Positions 45,022-53,844 of a stretch of DNA of 64,000 bases are shown here, one piece after another. The translations under genes and the position numbers were made by a program. Source of the DNA: Paenibacillus agri (lineage in GTDB: Bacteria; Bacillota; Bacilli; Paenibacillales; Paenibacillaceae); NCBI RefSeq assembly GCF_013359945.1, contig NZ_JABWCS010000219.1, forward strand, positions 62,001 through 126,000, given 5' to 3'. The notes below the pieces were generated by a model that was given only the letters and a program-made list of their open reading frames with translations, was not told where the DNA came from and ran no database searches. Every line of letters starts with the position of its first letter. Position 1 is the first letter of the stretch.

Positions 45022-46122
45022 ATGAAAATTGCGATAGCGCACGATTACTTGATTCAGATGGGCGGAGCGGAAAGAGTGGTGGAGGTATTTCACCATATGT
45101 ACCCGCAAGCTCCGATATACACCACGGTTTTTAACGGAAGCCGTCTGACCGATAACCTCAAAGACGCGGACATCCGGGCCTCCTGGCTGCAGAAAATCCC
45201 GGGTGTGAAAAGCAATTTCAAAAATGTGCTGCCGCTGTATCCGATGGCTGTCCGCGATCTGGATTTCAGTGGATTCGATATCGTTGTAAGCTCCAGCAGC
45301 GCTTTTATGAAGAGCATTGAGGTGCCGAAGGCGACGTTCCACCTGTGCTACTGTCACACGCCTATGCGATTTGCCTGGGATTACGATACTTACATGGAGC
45401 GGGAGTCCAATTCCAATCTGTTCAAAAAGCTGCTGAAGGTATACATGGAACAGCTTAAGAGCTGGGATCAGCGGACCTCGAAAAATGTAAACCAGTTCGT
45501 CGCCAATTCCTCTGTCGTGAAGACGCGGATTCAGAACTATTACCAGCGCGATGCGGATGTGATTTTTCCACCGATTAATACGTCCCGCTTCTCAAGCTCG
45601 GACTCTATCGGAGATTATTACCTGATTGTATCCCGGCTGGTGTCCTACAAGCGGATTGATCTGGCGGTGGAAGCTTTCAACCGGAACGGACTGAAGCTGT
45701 ATATCGTTGGCGACGGGCCGGACCGCAAGCGTCTGGAAGGCATGGCGAAGGACAATGTGTCCTTCCTGGGCCGGCTGGCCGATGATGAGGTTACCGGGCT
45801 GATGTCACAGTGCCGCGCGTTTGTTTTTCCCGGTGAAGAAGATTTCGGAATCACGCCGCTGGAAGCGAATGCTGCGGGACGACCGGTCATCGCCTATCAG
45901 GCAGGGGGCGCGCTAGATACAATAGTCCCTTATGTCAACGGCGTGTTCTTCCGTCATCAAGAGGTTGAGGATCTGCTGGAAGCCATCAATGAGGTGGAGG
46001 CTCATGCCTGGAACATCGACGGGATTATCGGTCATGCCCAGAAATTCGATGAGCAGGCGTTTATGACCCGGTTCAAGCAGTATGTGGAACAGGCATATGT
46101 CAATTTTCTAAAAGGAGGATGA
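45022..46122 (+). CDS. Glycosyltransferase family 4, WbaZ-like mannosyltransferase
   Basis: The start MKIAIAHDYLIQMGGAERVV with PQAPIYTTVF and CYCHTPMRFAWD is characteristic of the WbaZ/RfbZ group of mannosyltransferases. The donor site includes VSRLVSYKRIDLAVEAF and EEDFGITPLEANAAGRPVIA. ATG 45022 follows GAGG. A mannose transferase fits the GDP-mannose synthesis gene at 48844 and the mannanases nearby. Confidence 0.88.
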   Translation: MKIAIAHDYLIQMGGAERVVEVFHHMYPQAPIYTTVFNGSRLTDNLKDADIRASWLQKIPGVKSNFKNVLPLYPMAVRDLDFSGFDIVVSSSSAFMKSIEVPKATFHLCYCHTPMRFAWDYDTYMERESNSNLFKKLLKVYMEQLKSWDQRTSKNVNQFVANSSVVKTRIQNYYQRDADVIFPPINTSRFSSSDSIGDYYLIVSRLVSYKRIDLAVEAFNRNGLKLYIVGDGPDRKRLEGMAKDNVSFLGRLADDEVTGLMSQCRAFVFPGEEDFGITPLEANAAGRPVIAYQAGGALDTIVPYVNGVFFRHQEVEDLLEAINEVEAHAWNIDGIIGHAQKFDEQAFMTRFKQYVEQAYVNFLKGG

Positions 46123-46126
46123 TTGT

Positions 46127-47467
46127 ATGAAGCTGGCAGTAATCGGCACCGGTTATGTAGGCCTCGTGTCTGGCGTTTGTTTTGCGCTCAATGGAAATCA
46201 AGTCATCTGCGTGGATAAGGATGCGGAGAAAATAAGCAAGCTGAACCAAATGGAATCTCCTATCTACGAGCCGGGTATCGAAGCGCTGATCGAGATGAAC
46301 ACTCAGGAGGGCAGACTGTCCTTCTCCGCAGATCTCCGGGATTCGGTGCGCCGCTCCGATATTGTCATCCTTGCTGTAGGAACACCTTCGTTGCCAGGCG
46401 GGGAAGCTGACCTTCGTTATATTGAAGGGGCTGCCGCAGAGATTGGTCAGGCGATGGAAGGCTATAAAATCATCATGACCAAATCGACTGTGCCGGTAGG
46501 AACGAACGAGAAAATCCGCCAGATCATCTCTACGCATACACGGCATCCATTCGATGTAGTATCTGCACCTGAATTTCTGCGCGAAGGCTCAGCGATCCAG
46601 GATACCCTGCACCCGGACCGGATCATTGTCGGCCTGGATAATCCTGCGCTGGAGCCGCTCATGCGCGAGCTTCACCAGGGCTTTACAGACAACATTTTCG
46701 TGACGGATATCCGCAGTGCGGAAATGATCAAATATGCATCCAATGCTTTTCTGGCGACGAAAATCTCCTTTATTAATGAGATCGCCAATATTTGCGAAAA
46801 GGTAGGCGCCGACGTCACTGAAGTGGCGCAAGGCATGGGCATGGACCGCCGTATCGGCTCCTCCTTCCTGCAAGCGGGTATCGGCTATGGCGGCTCCTGC
46901 TTCCCTAAGGATACCAATGCCCTGATTCAAATCGCCGGCAACGTCGATTATGAATTCAAGCTGCTGGAATCCGTTGTCGAAGTCAACAAAGGCCAGCGGT
47001 TCATGATCATCTCCAAGCTGCATGAATCGCTTGGCAGCCTGCGCGGGGCCGTCATCGGCGTGTGGGGTCTTGCCTTTAAGCCCAACACTGATGATGTCCG
47101 CGAGGCTCCGGCAAGGGAGATCGTAGAGGCACTGGTAGCCGAGGGGGCTACCGTGAAGCTGTATGACCCGATTGCCGCCGACAACTTCCGGCAGCAATAC
47201 GACCATCCGCAGCTCCGCTGGTGCGGACTGCCAGAGGAAGCTGCCGCAGGCAGCGATGCGATCTGCCTCCTGACAGACTGGAGCGTGTTCAAGGATATCG
47301 ATCTGCATGGGCTGGCGGAAAGCATGCGCCGCCAGGTTCTGATCGATGGCCGCAATGTCTACTCCAAGGAGCAGATCGAAGGCACCGGCCTGGAGTATCA
47401 CTCCGTGGGCCGTCCACAGATGGGCGGCTTGAGCGGCTACTCGCCAAGCGTAGCTGGTGCGGTATAA
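46127..47467 (+). CDS. ugd: UDP-glucose 6-dehydrogenase
   Basis: Oxidises UDP-glucose to UDP-glucuronate with two NAD. The Rossmann start is AVIGTGYVGLVSGVCFA, the catalytic cysteine lies in GYGGSCFPKDTNAL, and the middle carries SAPEFLREGSAIQD and AEMIKYASNAFLA. The UDP-binding C-terminal domain has WGLAFKPNTDDVREAP. 446 residues, start preceded by AAGGAGGA. It suggests an acidic polymer containing glucuronic acid. Confidence 0.95.
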   Translation: MKLAVIGTGYVGLVSGVCFALNGNQVICVDKDAEKISKLNQMESPIYEPGIEALIEMNTQEGRLSFSADLRDSVRRSDIVILAVGTPSLPGGEADLRYIEGAAAEIGQAMEGYKIIMTKSTVPVGTNEKIRQIISTHTRHPFDVVSAPEFLREGSAIQDTLHPDRIIVGLDNPALEPLMRELHQGFTDNIFVTDIRSAEMIKYASNAFLATKISFINEIANICEKVGADVTEVAQGMGMDRRIGSSFLQAGIGYGGSCFPKDTNALIQIAGNVDYEFKLLESVVEVNKGQRFMIISKLHESLGSLRGAVIGVWGLAFKPNTDDVREAPAREIVEALVAEGATVKLYDPIAADNFRQQYDHPQLRWCGLPEEAAAGSDAICLLTDWSVFKDIDLHGLAESMRRQVLIDGRNVYSKEQIEGTGLEYHSVGRPQMGGLSGYSPSVAGAV

Positions 47468-47507
47468 AGCTGAGGCTGCGCCAGTTTGGCCGGTTTGGCA
47501 AAGCAGG

Positions 47508-47536
47508 GGACTGCATTAGCTATGCTAGTGCAGTCC
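47508..47536 (+). terminator. Strong hairpin after ugd
   Basis: A 13-bp stem (47508-47520 with 47524-47536, one G-T pair) with a three-base loop, 40 bases after the ugd stop. There is no T run, so it may protect the mRNA end or work with Rho. Confidence 0.55.
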
Positions 47537-47616
47537 TAGAGTCGATGAGGCTGACGCATAGGGGGAACTCTATCGGGAGCTCATACTGGCGGATGCAAAT
47601 GTAGGGGAAACACTGG

Positions 47617-47745
47617 TGAGGGCTCGTATTAGCGATGTACAGGAGAACCGCTAGTGGCTGTTCGTATTAGCTGTTATAGGAGAACCGCTAGTGGCTGTTC
47701 GTATTAGCTGTTATAGGAGAACCGCTAGTGGGCGCTCATACTTAG
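47617..47745. repeat. 37-bp tandem repeat, about three copies
   Basis: Units of 37 bases start at 47655 and 47692, with a diverged copy before (about 47617-47654) and a partial one after 47729. The core is CGTATTAGCTGTTATAGGAG. Non-coding; part of a 1.37-kb gap between ugd and manC. Confidence 0.82.
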
Positions 47746-47768
47746 ATATTCCCGAAGTGTAATTAACG

Positions 47769-47942
47769 GCATTTTTGTACTCTAATTATTCTGTAACTTA
47801 GGGTTAGAGGTAATTAAGGGCAATTTTGTATCTTAATTATTCCATAATGCCCCTTTTAGAGTTTTTTTAAAAAAATAAGGTACAATAATGCTCTTAATTC
47901 TCTTATTTACTTATTTTTGAGAAATATAAGGTACAAAAATGC
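47769..47942. repeat. AT-rich inverted repeat family
   Basis: GCATTTTTGTAC (47769-47780) and GTACAAAAATGC (47931-47942) are perfect 12-base complements. Degenerate copies lie between them, one in each orientation (near 47821 and 47879). The whole reads as two direct and two inverted copies of a ~30-base AT-rich motif. Nothing gene-like is seen from 47943 to 48166. Confidence 0.65.
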
Positions 47943-48166
47943 ACTTATTTGGGGGAACCTTTTTTCACGGTTAAGAAGATGGAGAAAGGGAGGGGGCAGG
48001 TAGAGTTGTGTTCTAAAGCCCTAACTTCACCAAATTTACGCATGCTCTTTTGTTTGAATTTTAATAGTGAGAGTAACTGATCAGCATGCTTCACTGTTGT
48101 TAATATAAACATTTCATCCGACGAGAGTTAGCCTGATACTTTGTTTATATAGAGCTAGCCAGAACG

Positions 48167-48555
48167 TCCAAATGACAAGTTGTCCGATTAGCGGGAGCAA
48201 GTGGTTCCAAATGACAAGTTGTCCGAATAGCGCCAGCAAGTGGTTCCAAATGACAAGTGCTCCGATTAGCGAGAGTAAGTGGTTCCAAATGACAAGTTGT
48301 CCGAATAGCGAGAGCAAGTGGTTCCAAATGACAAGTTGTCCGAATAGCGAGAGCAAGTGGTTCTAAATGACAAGTGTCCCAATAGCGAGAGCAAGTGATT
48401 CTAAATGACAAGTTGTCCGATTAGCGAGAGCAAGTGGTTCCAAATGACAAGTGCTCCGAATAGCGAGAGCAAGTGGTTCCAAATGACAAGTTGTCGGATT
48501 AGCGCCAGCAAAGGGTGCCAAATGACACTTGATCCGATGAGCGTCAGCAAGTACA
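48167..48555. repeat. 39-bp minisatellite, about ten copies
   Basis: Units begin with TCCAAATGACAAGT and recur every 39 bases from 48167 (one unit is 38 bases). The core includes AGCGAGAGCAAGTGGTT. Variation is limited to a few positions (GATTAGCG/GAATAGCG, TTGTCC/TGCTCC) until the last two decayed units. The 39-base period keeps minus-strand frames open. No spacers are present. The 290 bases from 48556 to the manC start hold no gene. Confidence 0.93.
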
Positions 48556-48843
48556 TCCGGGTTATCACTATCTATTTATTTTACCCGCCAATACGTTTAA
48601 CCTAACACTTCTTGTGAACTTTCTCTATTTATTCGCTTATGAAATATAGATGACAGGAAGGGACGGACTAGGCTGATCTTGGCGTTAAGAGATTCATCAT
48701 GCAGACTCGCCATAAGCGATTGATGTGCTGAAGTCTGTTTTACCGGGATTACTTTATAGAGGTCCAATTGGCCCTTCTATATCGCATATACAGCAAGCAT
48801 GGGATTGGTTTCGGTTTACCATACGAATGAGGAGGGTTCACTT

Positions 48844-50217
48844 ATGAAACTGGTACTTTTATCAGGCGGTTCAGGTAAGAGGCTCTGGCCATTGTCCAAT
48901 GATTCACGTTCGAAGCAATTTCTGAAGGTACTGGAAAGCCCGCAAGGTGAGCCGGAATCGATGGTGCAGCGGGTGTGGAGGCAGCTCGAAGAGACTGGAC
49001 TCGCAGATTCGTCTTATCTGGCTACAGGCCGTGGACAGGTAGAAATGATTCAGAGCCAATTGGGAGGTCATGTGCCGATTATCGTTGAGCCGGAGCGCCG
49101 CGATACCTTCCCGGCTATTGCGCTGACAGCAGCCTATTTATATACCGTGGCTGGCGTGTCGCCTGCCGAGACGGTGGCTATTTTGCCAGTGGACCCTTAT
49201 GTTGAGGCTGCTTTCTTTGAAACGGTAGCCCAGCTTGAACATACGATGGAGGAGAGCGGCGCCAATCTAGCGCTGATGGGTGTGGTGCCTGAGCATGCTT
49301 CGGAGAAATACGGATATATCATCCCGACCTCCGATGAGCCTGCGGCGAGCGGCTTTATGCAGGTAAGCCATTTTCAGGAGAAGCCGGATCGCGTGCAGGC
49401 GGAGAAGCTGATCAGTCGCAATGCGCTGTGGAACTGTGGTGTGTTTGCTTTCCGTCTCGGGTATCTGCTGGATATTCTGCAACGCAAGGGGCTGCCTCTC
49501 AACTATGAGGAACTGCAGAAGCAGTATAAGCTACTGTCTTCTATTAGCTTTGACTACGAAGTGGTGGAAAAGGAAGAGCGAATTGTTGTGCAGCCGTATG
49601 ACGGCTTCTGGAAGGACCTCGGCACGTGGAATACATTGACGGAAGAGATGAGCAGTAATCATGTCGGCAAAGGCGTTGTCACAGCTGATTCCGAAGGCAC
49701 CTGCCTTGTGAATGAACTGGATATTCCTATAACAGTCATTGGGGCGAAAGATCTAATTATCGCTGCCAGTCCTGACGGTATTCTCGTAACCCATAAGGCG
49801 GAAAGCCCACGGATCAAAGAGGTGCTGAAGTCGTTTGATCAGCGCCCGATGTACGAGGAACGCCGTTGGGGCCATTATCGTGTCATTGATTATGTGAAAT
49901 ATGAGGAAGGCAATGAGGTGCTGACCAAACGGATTTGCATCTCGCAAGGTAAGAATATCAGCTACCAGTTGCATCGCAAACGCAGTGAGATCTGGACCAT
50001 TATCAGTGGGGAAGCCAGTATTGTTTTGAATGAGAAAATGCACAACGTGAAGGCGGGCGATGTGGTCCGTATTCCGGAGGGCACCAAGCATGCCATCCTG
50101 GCTCTGACGGATGTGGAGTTTATTGAAGTACAGACAGGCTCTGAGCTGGTGGAGGAAGATAATATCCGTATCACCCTGAATTGGGAAGATATTGGGCTGC
50201 ATCAGTTTATCTCCTAG
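48844..50217 (+). CDS. manC: Mannose-1-phosphate guanylyltransferase (with isomerase-like cupin)
   Basis: Makes GDP-mannose. The nucleotidyltransferase domain begins LVLLSGGSGKRLWPLSNDSRSK, with VEPERRDTFPAIALTA, and FQEKPD. The C-terminal cupin domain (EERRWGHYRVIDY, SYQLHRKRSEIWTI, GDVVRIPEGTKHAI) is the type II mannose-6-phosphate isomerase part. 457 residues. ATG 48844 follows GAGGAGGG; the upstream in-frame ATG at 48799 has no such site. It supplies mannose for the polymer cut by the following mannanases. Confidence 0.93.
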   Translation: MKLVLLSGGSGKRLWPLSNDSRSKQFLKVLESPQGEPESMVQRVWRQLEETGLADSSYLATGRGQVEMIQSQLGGHVPIIVEPERRDTFPAIALTAAYLYTVAGVSPAETVAILPVDPYVEAAFFETVAQLEHTMEESGANLALMGVVPEHASEKYGYIIPTSDEPAASGFMQVSHFQEKPDRVQAEKLISRNALWNCGVFAFRLGYLLDILQRKGLPLNYEELQKQYKLLSSISFDYEVVEKEERIVVQPYDGFWKDLGTWNTLTEEMSSNHVGKGVVTADSEGTCLVNELDIPITVIGAKDLIIAASPDGILVTHKAESPRIKEVLKSFDQRPMYEERRWGHYRVIDYVKYEEGNEVLTKRICISQGKNISYQLHRKRSEIWTIISGEASIVLNEKMHNVKAGDVVRIPEGTKHAILALTDVEFIEVQTGSELVEEDNIRITLNWEDIGLHQFIS

Positions 50218-50379
50218 GACCGGATTCCGGTGTTAGGGATTTTAATAGAACAAACTATCTATTTAACCAAATGCGAAGTTTATAAAACAGGTATAAAGAC
50301 TCAAAAATGATATTTTTTTCATAAATGCACTAAAAAATAATTAAATAGCGTCGATATTTACGGTAAGAGGAATAAACCC

Positions 50380-50466
50380 TCTAATTCGACAAAAGGCAAA
50401 CCTATCGAAAGGTAGGGACGCAAAGCCATAGGGCCTTTCGCAAGAATGGCAGCCTGGCCACCGAAA
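50380..50466 (+). promoter_or_regulatory. Cyclic-di-GMP-I (GEMM-I) riboswitch
   Basis: The conserved aptamer core is clear: GGCAAACC (50395-50402), a GAAA tetraloop (50407-50410) closed by a six-base-pair stem, then GGGACGCAAAGCC, and the P3 arm with GGCAGCC ending in GGCCACC. It lies directly before the first mannanase gene. CCTTTCG (50434-50440) can also pair with CGAAAGG (50462-50468), which overlaps the ribosome-binding site, suggesting translational control. Known members bind c-di-GMP; whether it acts as ON or OFF is not known. Between manC and the aptamer only a small hairpin is seen. Confidence 0.92.
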
Positions 50467-50475
50467 GGGAGATGT

Positions 50476-52107
50476 ATGTTGAAAGCTTACCGTAAGTATC
50501 GTTTGTTGCGAGCCCTCCTGTCCCTTGTTCTGTTTCTGACAGCCCTTCCCCTTGGAATGGGAATCGTCCCGTCTGCGGCAGGAGCTGCAAGCTCCGGTAC
50601 TCCGGTTAATCCCGCTGCCTCGCCTGAAGCTGTAAAGTTGCTTAATTACATGTACTCTTTATCCGGAAAAGGAATTATCGCAGGGCAGCATGACTACCTG
50701 GAGAGTCCCGATGAGTTCAATCTCAAGCTGCAAGACACCAGCGGCAAATATGCCGCACTGCACGGTTACGAAATGGGGGCCATCAGCGGCCAGAATGAGA
50801 GCCAGGTTGCCTGGTATCGCCAGAATGTAGTGAACAGCGCCATCAACTGGAGCAAGAGCGGTGGAATAGTCGCCATGACCTTCCATGCCAACCTGCCTGG
50901 GACTAGCTATGATTGGTCCAATGTCCACAGAAGTCTCAGCCAAGAGGAGTTTAACAAGTACGTTACTCCAGGGACAGTACAGTACAACAACCTGATTGCC
51001 GAACTGGATAAGGTGGCTGTACCTTTGAAAAGCCTGCGTGATGCAGGGGTGCCCGTATTATGGCGGCCGTATCACGAAATGAACGGAGACTGGTTCTGGT
51101 GGGGAAAGAAAAATAATTTCGCCGCACTTTGGAATATTATGTATGACCGTTTTGTTAACGTTCATAAATTAAATAATCTGCTGTGGGTATGGAGTCCGAA
51201 TGCCCCGAATGCTTGGGCTGATCCGTATGCCCTGACCTATCCGGGGGCGGATAAAGTAGACATTCTCGCCGCGGATATATATGAGAACGATTATAAACAA
51301 AGCCATTATGACAGTCTGCTGGCGCTGGCAGCCGGGAAGCCGATCGGTATCGGAGAGAACGGGGAAATGCCAGACGTAGCCAAGCTGAGAGAGACCCAGA
51401 GCAAATGGACCTTTATGATGACCTGGGGAAAAATGCTGTACGATAATAACCACACTGATAATATTAAAGGTTTTATGAACAACAGCTACACGATAACCAG
51501 AGACAAGTTTGCGGCTGGAGCGTTGCCAGCACCTACGCCTACGCCACCACCGGCACCTCCAACACCAACTGTTACGCCATCGAACACACCGAAACCTCCT
51601 GCTCCAGCTAACCCTACAGGGAATGCTGGAACGGGGGGGACGCATAAGACGGCTAACGGGTTAACGGGGGAATACTTCAATAATATGCAGCTTTCTGGTG
51701 CACCAGTTCTTACCCGGGATGATGCAGTAATTGATAATAATTGGCGGCAGGGTTCACCAGATACAGCCCTGCTCGGCGTTGATAATTTCTCTATCCGTTG
51801 GACAGGGAAGATCAAACCGCTGTATAGCGAAGATTACCAGATCTACACCGAATCCGATGATGGCATTCGGGTATGGATCAACGGGCTGGCGGTCATTGAC
51901 AGCTGGAATAATCAGAGCGGAGCAGAGCACCAGGGGAACATCGCTCTGAACGCCGGGCAGCTGTACGATATTAAAGTGGAGTATTACGAGAATCTGGGTG
52001 ATGCCCGGGTGCGCCTGATGTGGGGGAGTCCTAGTCAGGTGAAAGAAACGGTTCCGGAAAGCGCATTGTTTAAGAGTGCGTTAGGAACTGAGAATTCCGT
52101 TATCTAG
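50476..52107 (+). CDS. Secreted beta-mannanase GH26 with PA14 domain (first)
   Basis: Cleaves beta-mannan-type chains outside the cell. Signal peptide (about 1-37), GH26 catalytic domain (about 50-345) with acid/base Glu201 (WRPYHEMNGDWFWWG) and nucleophile Glu294 (IGIGENGEMPD), a Pro/Thr linker, then a PA14 carbohydrate-binding domain (about 400-535; GEYFNNMQLSGAP, SDDGIRVWING). ATG 50476 has AAAGGGAG just upstream. A c-di-GMP riboswitch controls it. The next gene is a tandem copy. The natural substrate may be the locus's own polymer. Confidence 0.94.
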   Translation: MLKAYRKYRLLRALLSLVLFLTALPLGMGIVPSAAGAASSGTPVNPAASPEAVKLLNYMYSLSGKGIIAGQHDYLESPDEFNLKLQDTSGKYAALHGYEMGAISGQNESQVAWYRQNVVNSAINWSKSGGIVAMTFHANLPGTSYDWSNVHRSLSQEEFNKYVTPGTVQYNNLIAELDKVAVPLKSLRDAGVPVLWRPYHEMNGDWFWWGKKNNFAALWNIMYDRFVNVHKLNNLLWVWSPNAPNAWADPYALTYPGADKVDILAADIYENDYKQSHYDSLLALAAGKPIGIGENGEMPDVAKLRETQSKWTFMMTWGKMLYDNNHTDNIKGFMNNSYTITRDKFAAGALPAPTPTPPPAPPTPTVTPSNTPKPPAPANPTGNAGTGGTHKTANGLTGEYFNNMQLSGAPVLTRDDAVIDNNWRQGSPDTALLGVDNFSIRWTGKIKPLYSEDYQIYTESDDGIRVWINGLAVIDSWNNQSGAEHQGNIALNAGQLYDIKVEYYENLGDARVRLMWGSPSQVKETVPESALFKSALGTENSVI

Positions 52108-52158
52108 TCAGTACGCGTCTAAAGGGTAACAGCAATGAGGATTCTTTTTAGCCGATCG

Positions 52159-52263
52159 GTAGCCCTGCTCTTTGGCAGGGCTACTGAACTATAAGCCTCC
52201 GGGAGAAGAGAGCGGTTGACCTAGATGAAGGTCAGCTTAGTTACGACCGGACGGATATCCCGG
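52159..52263 (+). promoter_or_regulatory. Structured leader before the second mannanase
   Basis: A perfect 10-bp hairpin (52159-52168 with 52175-52184, no T run) is followed by a nested fold: CCGGGA (52199-52204) pairs with TCCCGG (52258-52263), enclosing TGACCT (52217-52222) with AGGTCA (52229-52234). The bases just before the gene, GGCTACCGAAAGGAAGATG, resemble the end of the first gene's riboswitch leader, but the GEMM core is absent. I do not recognise the class. Confidence 0.45.
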
Positions 52264-52284
52264 CTACCGAAAGGAAGATGACAC

Positions 52285-53793
52285 ATGAAGCCATCCCGTA
52301 ATTTTCGGCTGCTTACGACCTTGTTTCCAGTTCTTCTGCTTCTGTCTCTCCTGCCCTCCTGGGGTGATGTTCCCGATTCGGGTGCCTCTCCCGAGGACAA
52401 AGCGGCGATAGTCCCGGTCAATCCTTCGGCTTCGCCGGAGGCACGCCGATTGCTACAATATTTGACGGATCTTAGCGGTCAGGGAATTATCTCCGGGCAA
52501 CATGATTATCTGGAAAGTCCTGATGAATTCAACAATAAATTGAAGTCAGCCAGCGGGAAATATGCTCTGCTGCATGGCTATGAACTAGGGGCATTGAACC
52601 ATCAGTCCGCAAAGACAATTGCTATACAGCGCCAGGCTGTGGTAAACAGCGCCATCAAGTGGTATGAAGGGGGCGGAATTGTCGCTATGACCTTTCATCA
52701 GAACTTGCCGGGCACTTCCCCAGTATGGTCCAATGTTTCCATGAAGCTGAGCCAGGAGCAATTCAATGCCTACGTTACTCCTGGTACCCCACAATACACT
52801 AGTCTGATTGCAGAACTAGACGATATCGCCGGGTATCTGGGTGAATTGAGGGACGCAGGGGTACCGGTCCTTTGGCGGCCTTATCACGAGATGAATGGAG
52901 ACTGGTTCTGGTGGGGGAACAAAAACAATTTTGCTGCTCTCTGGAATCTGGTTTATGACCGCTTTACCCATATCCACAAGCTTAATAATCTATTATGGGT
53001 GTGGAATCCGAACGCGCCGGGACCAACCGCGGGCCCTTACCGTGATTATTATCCAGGCCCGGGGACTGTGGATGTGCTGGCGGCCGATATCTATAATAAT
53101 GATTATCAGCAAGCCTACTATGACGACCTGCTGAAGCTGGCTGGAAGCAAGCCGATCGGTATCGGCGAAAGCGGCGAGCTGCCGGACCCGAAGCTTCTGT
53201 CCAAGACCCAAAGCCGCTGGGTATATATGATGACTTGGGGTAAGATGCTGACCGGGAACAACAGTGCCGGGCAGATTCAAAGCTTTATGGGTAGTCCGTA
53301 TACGATATCAAGAGATGATTATATACGTACAGTAGGCATAGCCTCGGTGTCGGAGAAGCTCACTGCGACAAATGGTCTGAGCGGAGCATACTTTAACAAT
53401 GCAGAGCTGGTGGGAAAGCCGGTGCTGCTTCGCCAAGACAGCGTGATAGATTTTAATTGGCATGGAGGCTCTCCAGCGGCAGGTATTGGCTCTGATACCT
53501 TTTCTGTACGCTGGAAAGGGAAGATCAAACCACCATCCAGTGGAGACTACACCTTCTCGGTGTCCGCAGATGATGGGGTCAGACTCTGGGTCGGCGGCAA
53601 GCTGATCATAGACAGCTGGGAGAACCGGAGCGGAATGGATCGGACCGGCAGCATGAAGCTGCGCAAAGATACTTTATATGATATTAAGGTGGAGTATTAT
53701 GAGAATCGTGGAGATGCCAGCATCTCTCTGAAGTGGGCAGGACCGCACCTGAAAGAAGCCGTTGTACCGCAGAATGCATTGTTCTTACCATAA
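52285..53793 (+). CDS. Secreted beta-mannanase GH26 with PA14 domain (second)
   Basis: A tandem paralogue of the preceding enzyme: signal peptide (about 1-27), GH26 domain with acid/base Glu202 (PYHEMNGDWFWWG) and nucleophile Glu295 (IGIGESGELPD), and PA14 domain at the end (GAYFNNAELVGKP, SADDGVRLWVGG). It lacks the long Pro/Thr linker of the first copy and is 502 residues. Many blocks are identical, while loops such as LGALNHQSAKT differ, so substrate preference may differ. ATG is preceded by GAAAGGAAG. Confidence 0.94.
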   Translation: MKPSRNFRLLTTLFPVLLLLSLLPSWGDVPDSGASPEDKAAIVPVNPSASPEARRLLQYLTDLSGQGIISGQHDYLESPDEFNNKLKSASGKYALLHGYELGALNHQSAKTIAIQRQAVVNSAIKWYEGGGIVAMTFHQNLPGTSPVWSNVSMKLSQEQFNAYVTPGTPQYTSLIAELDDIAGYLGELRDAGVPVLWRPYHEMNGDWFWWGNKNNFAALWNLVYDRFTHIHKLNNLLWVWNPNAPGPTAGPYRDYYPGPGTVDVLAADIYNNDYQQAYYDDLLKLAGSKPIGIGESGELPDPKLLSKTQSRWVYMMTWGKMLTGNNSAGQIQSFMGSPYTISRDDYIRTVGIASVSEKLTATNGLSGAYFNNAELVGKPVLLRQDSVIDFNWHGGSPAAGIGSDTFSVRWKGKIKPPSSGDYTFSVSADDGVRLWVGGKLIIDSWENRSGMDRTGSMKLRKDTLYDIKVEYYENRGDASISLKWAGPHLKEAVVPQNALFLP

Positions 53794-53844
53794 TGGAAGC
53801 AGAGCTTTCAGGGCACATCACCTAAAGAAAGCGAGGACAAGGGA

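Noticed and set aside
48114-48605. Reading frames on both strands over the 39-bp array, giving Leu/Trp- or Ser/Lys-rich repeat peptides
   Set aside because: Same artefact of a repeat period divisible by three; several frames open at once and no start signals.
52159-52284. A second cyclic-di-GMP-I riboswitch before the second mannanase
   Set aside because: Only the gene-proximal end resembles the first leader; the GGCAAACC and GGGACGCAAAGCC core is missing, so it is listed only as an unrecognised structured leader.
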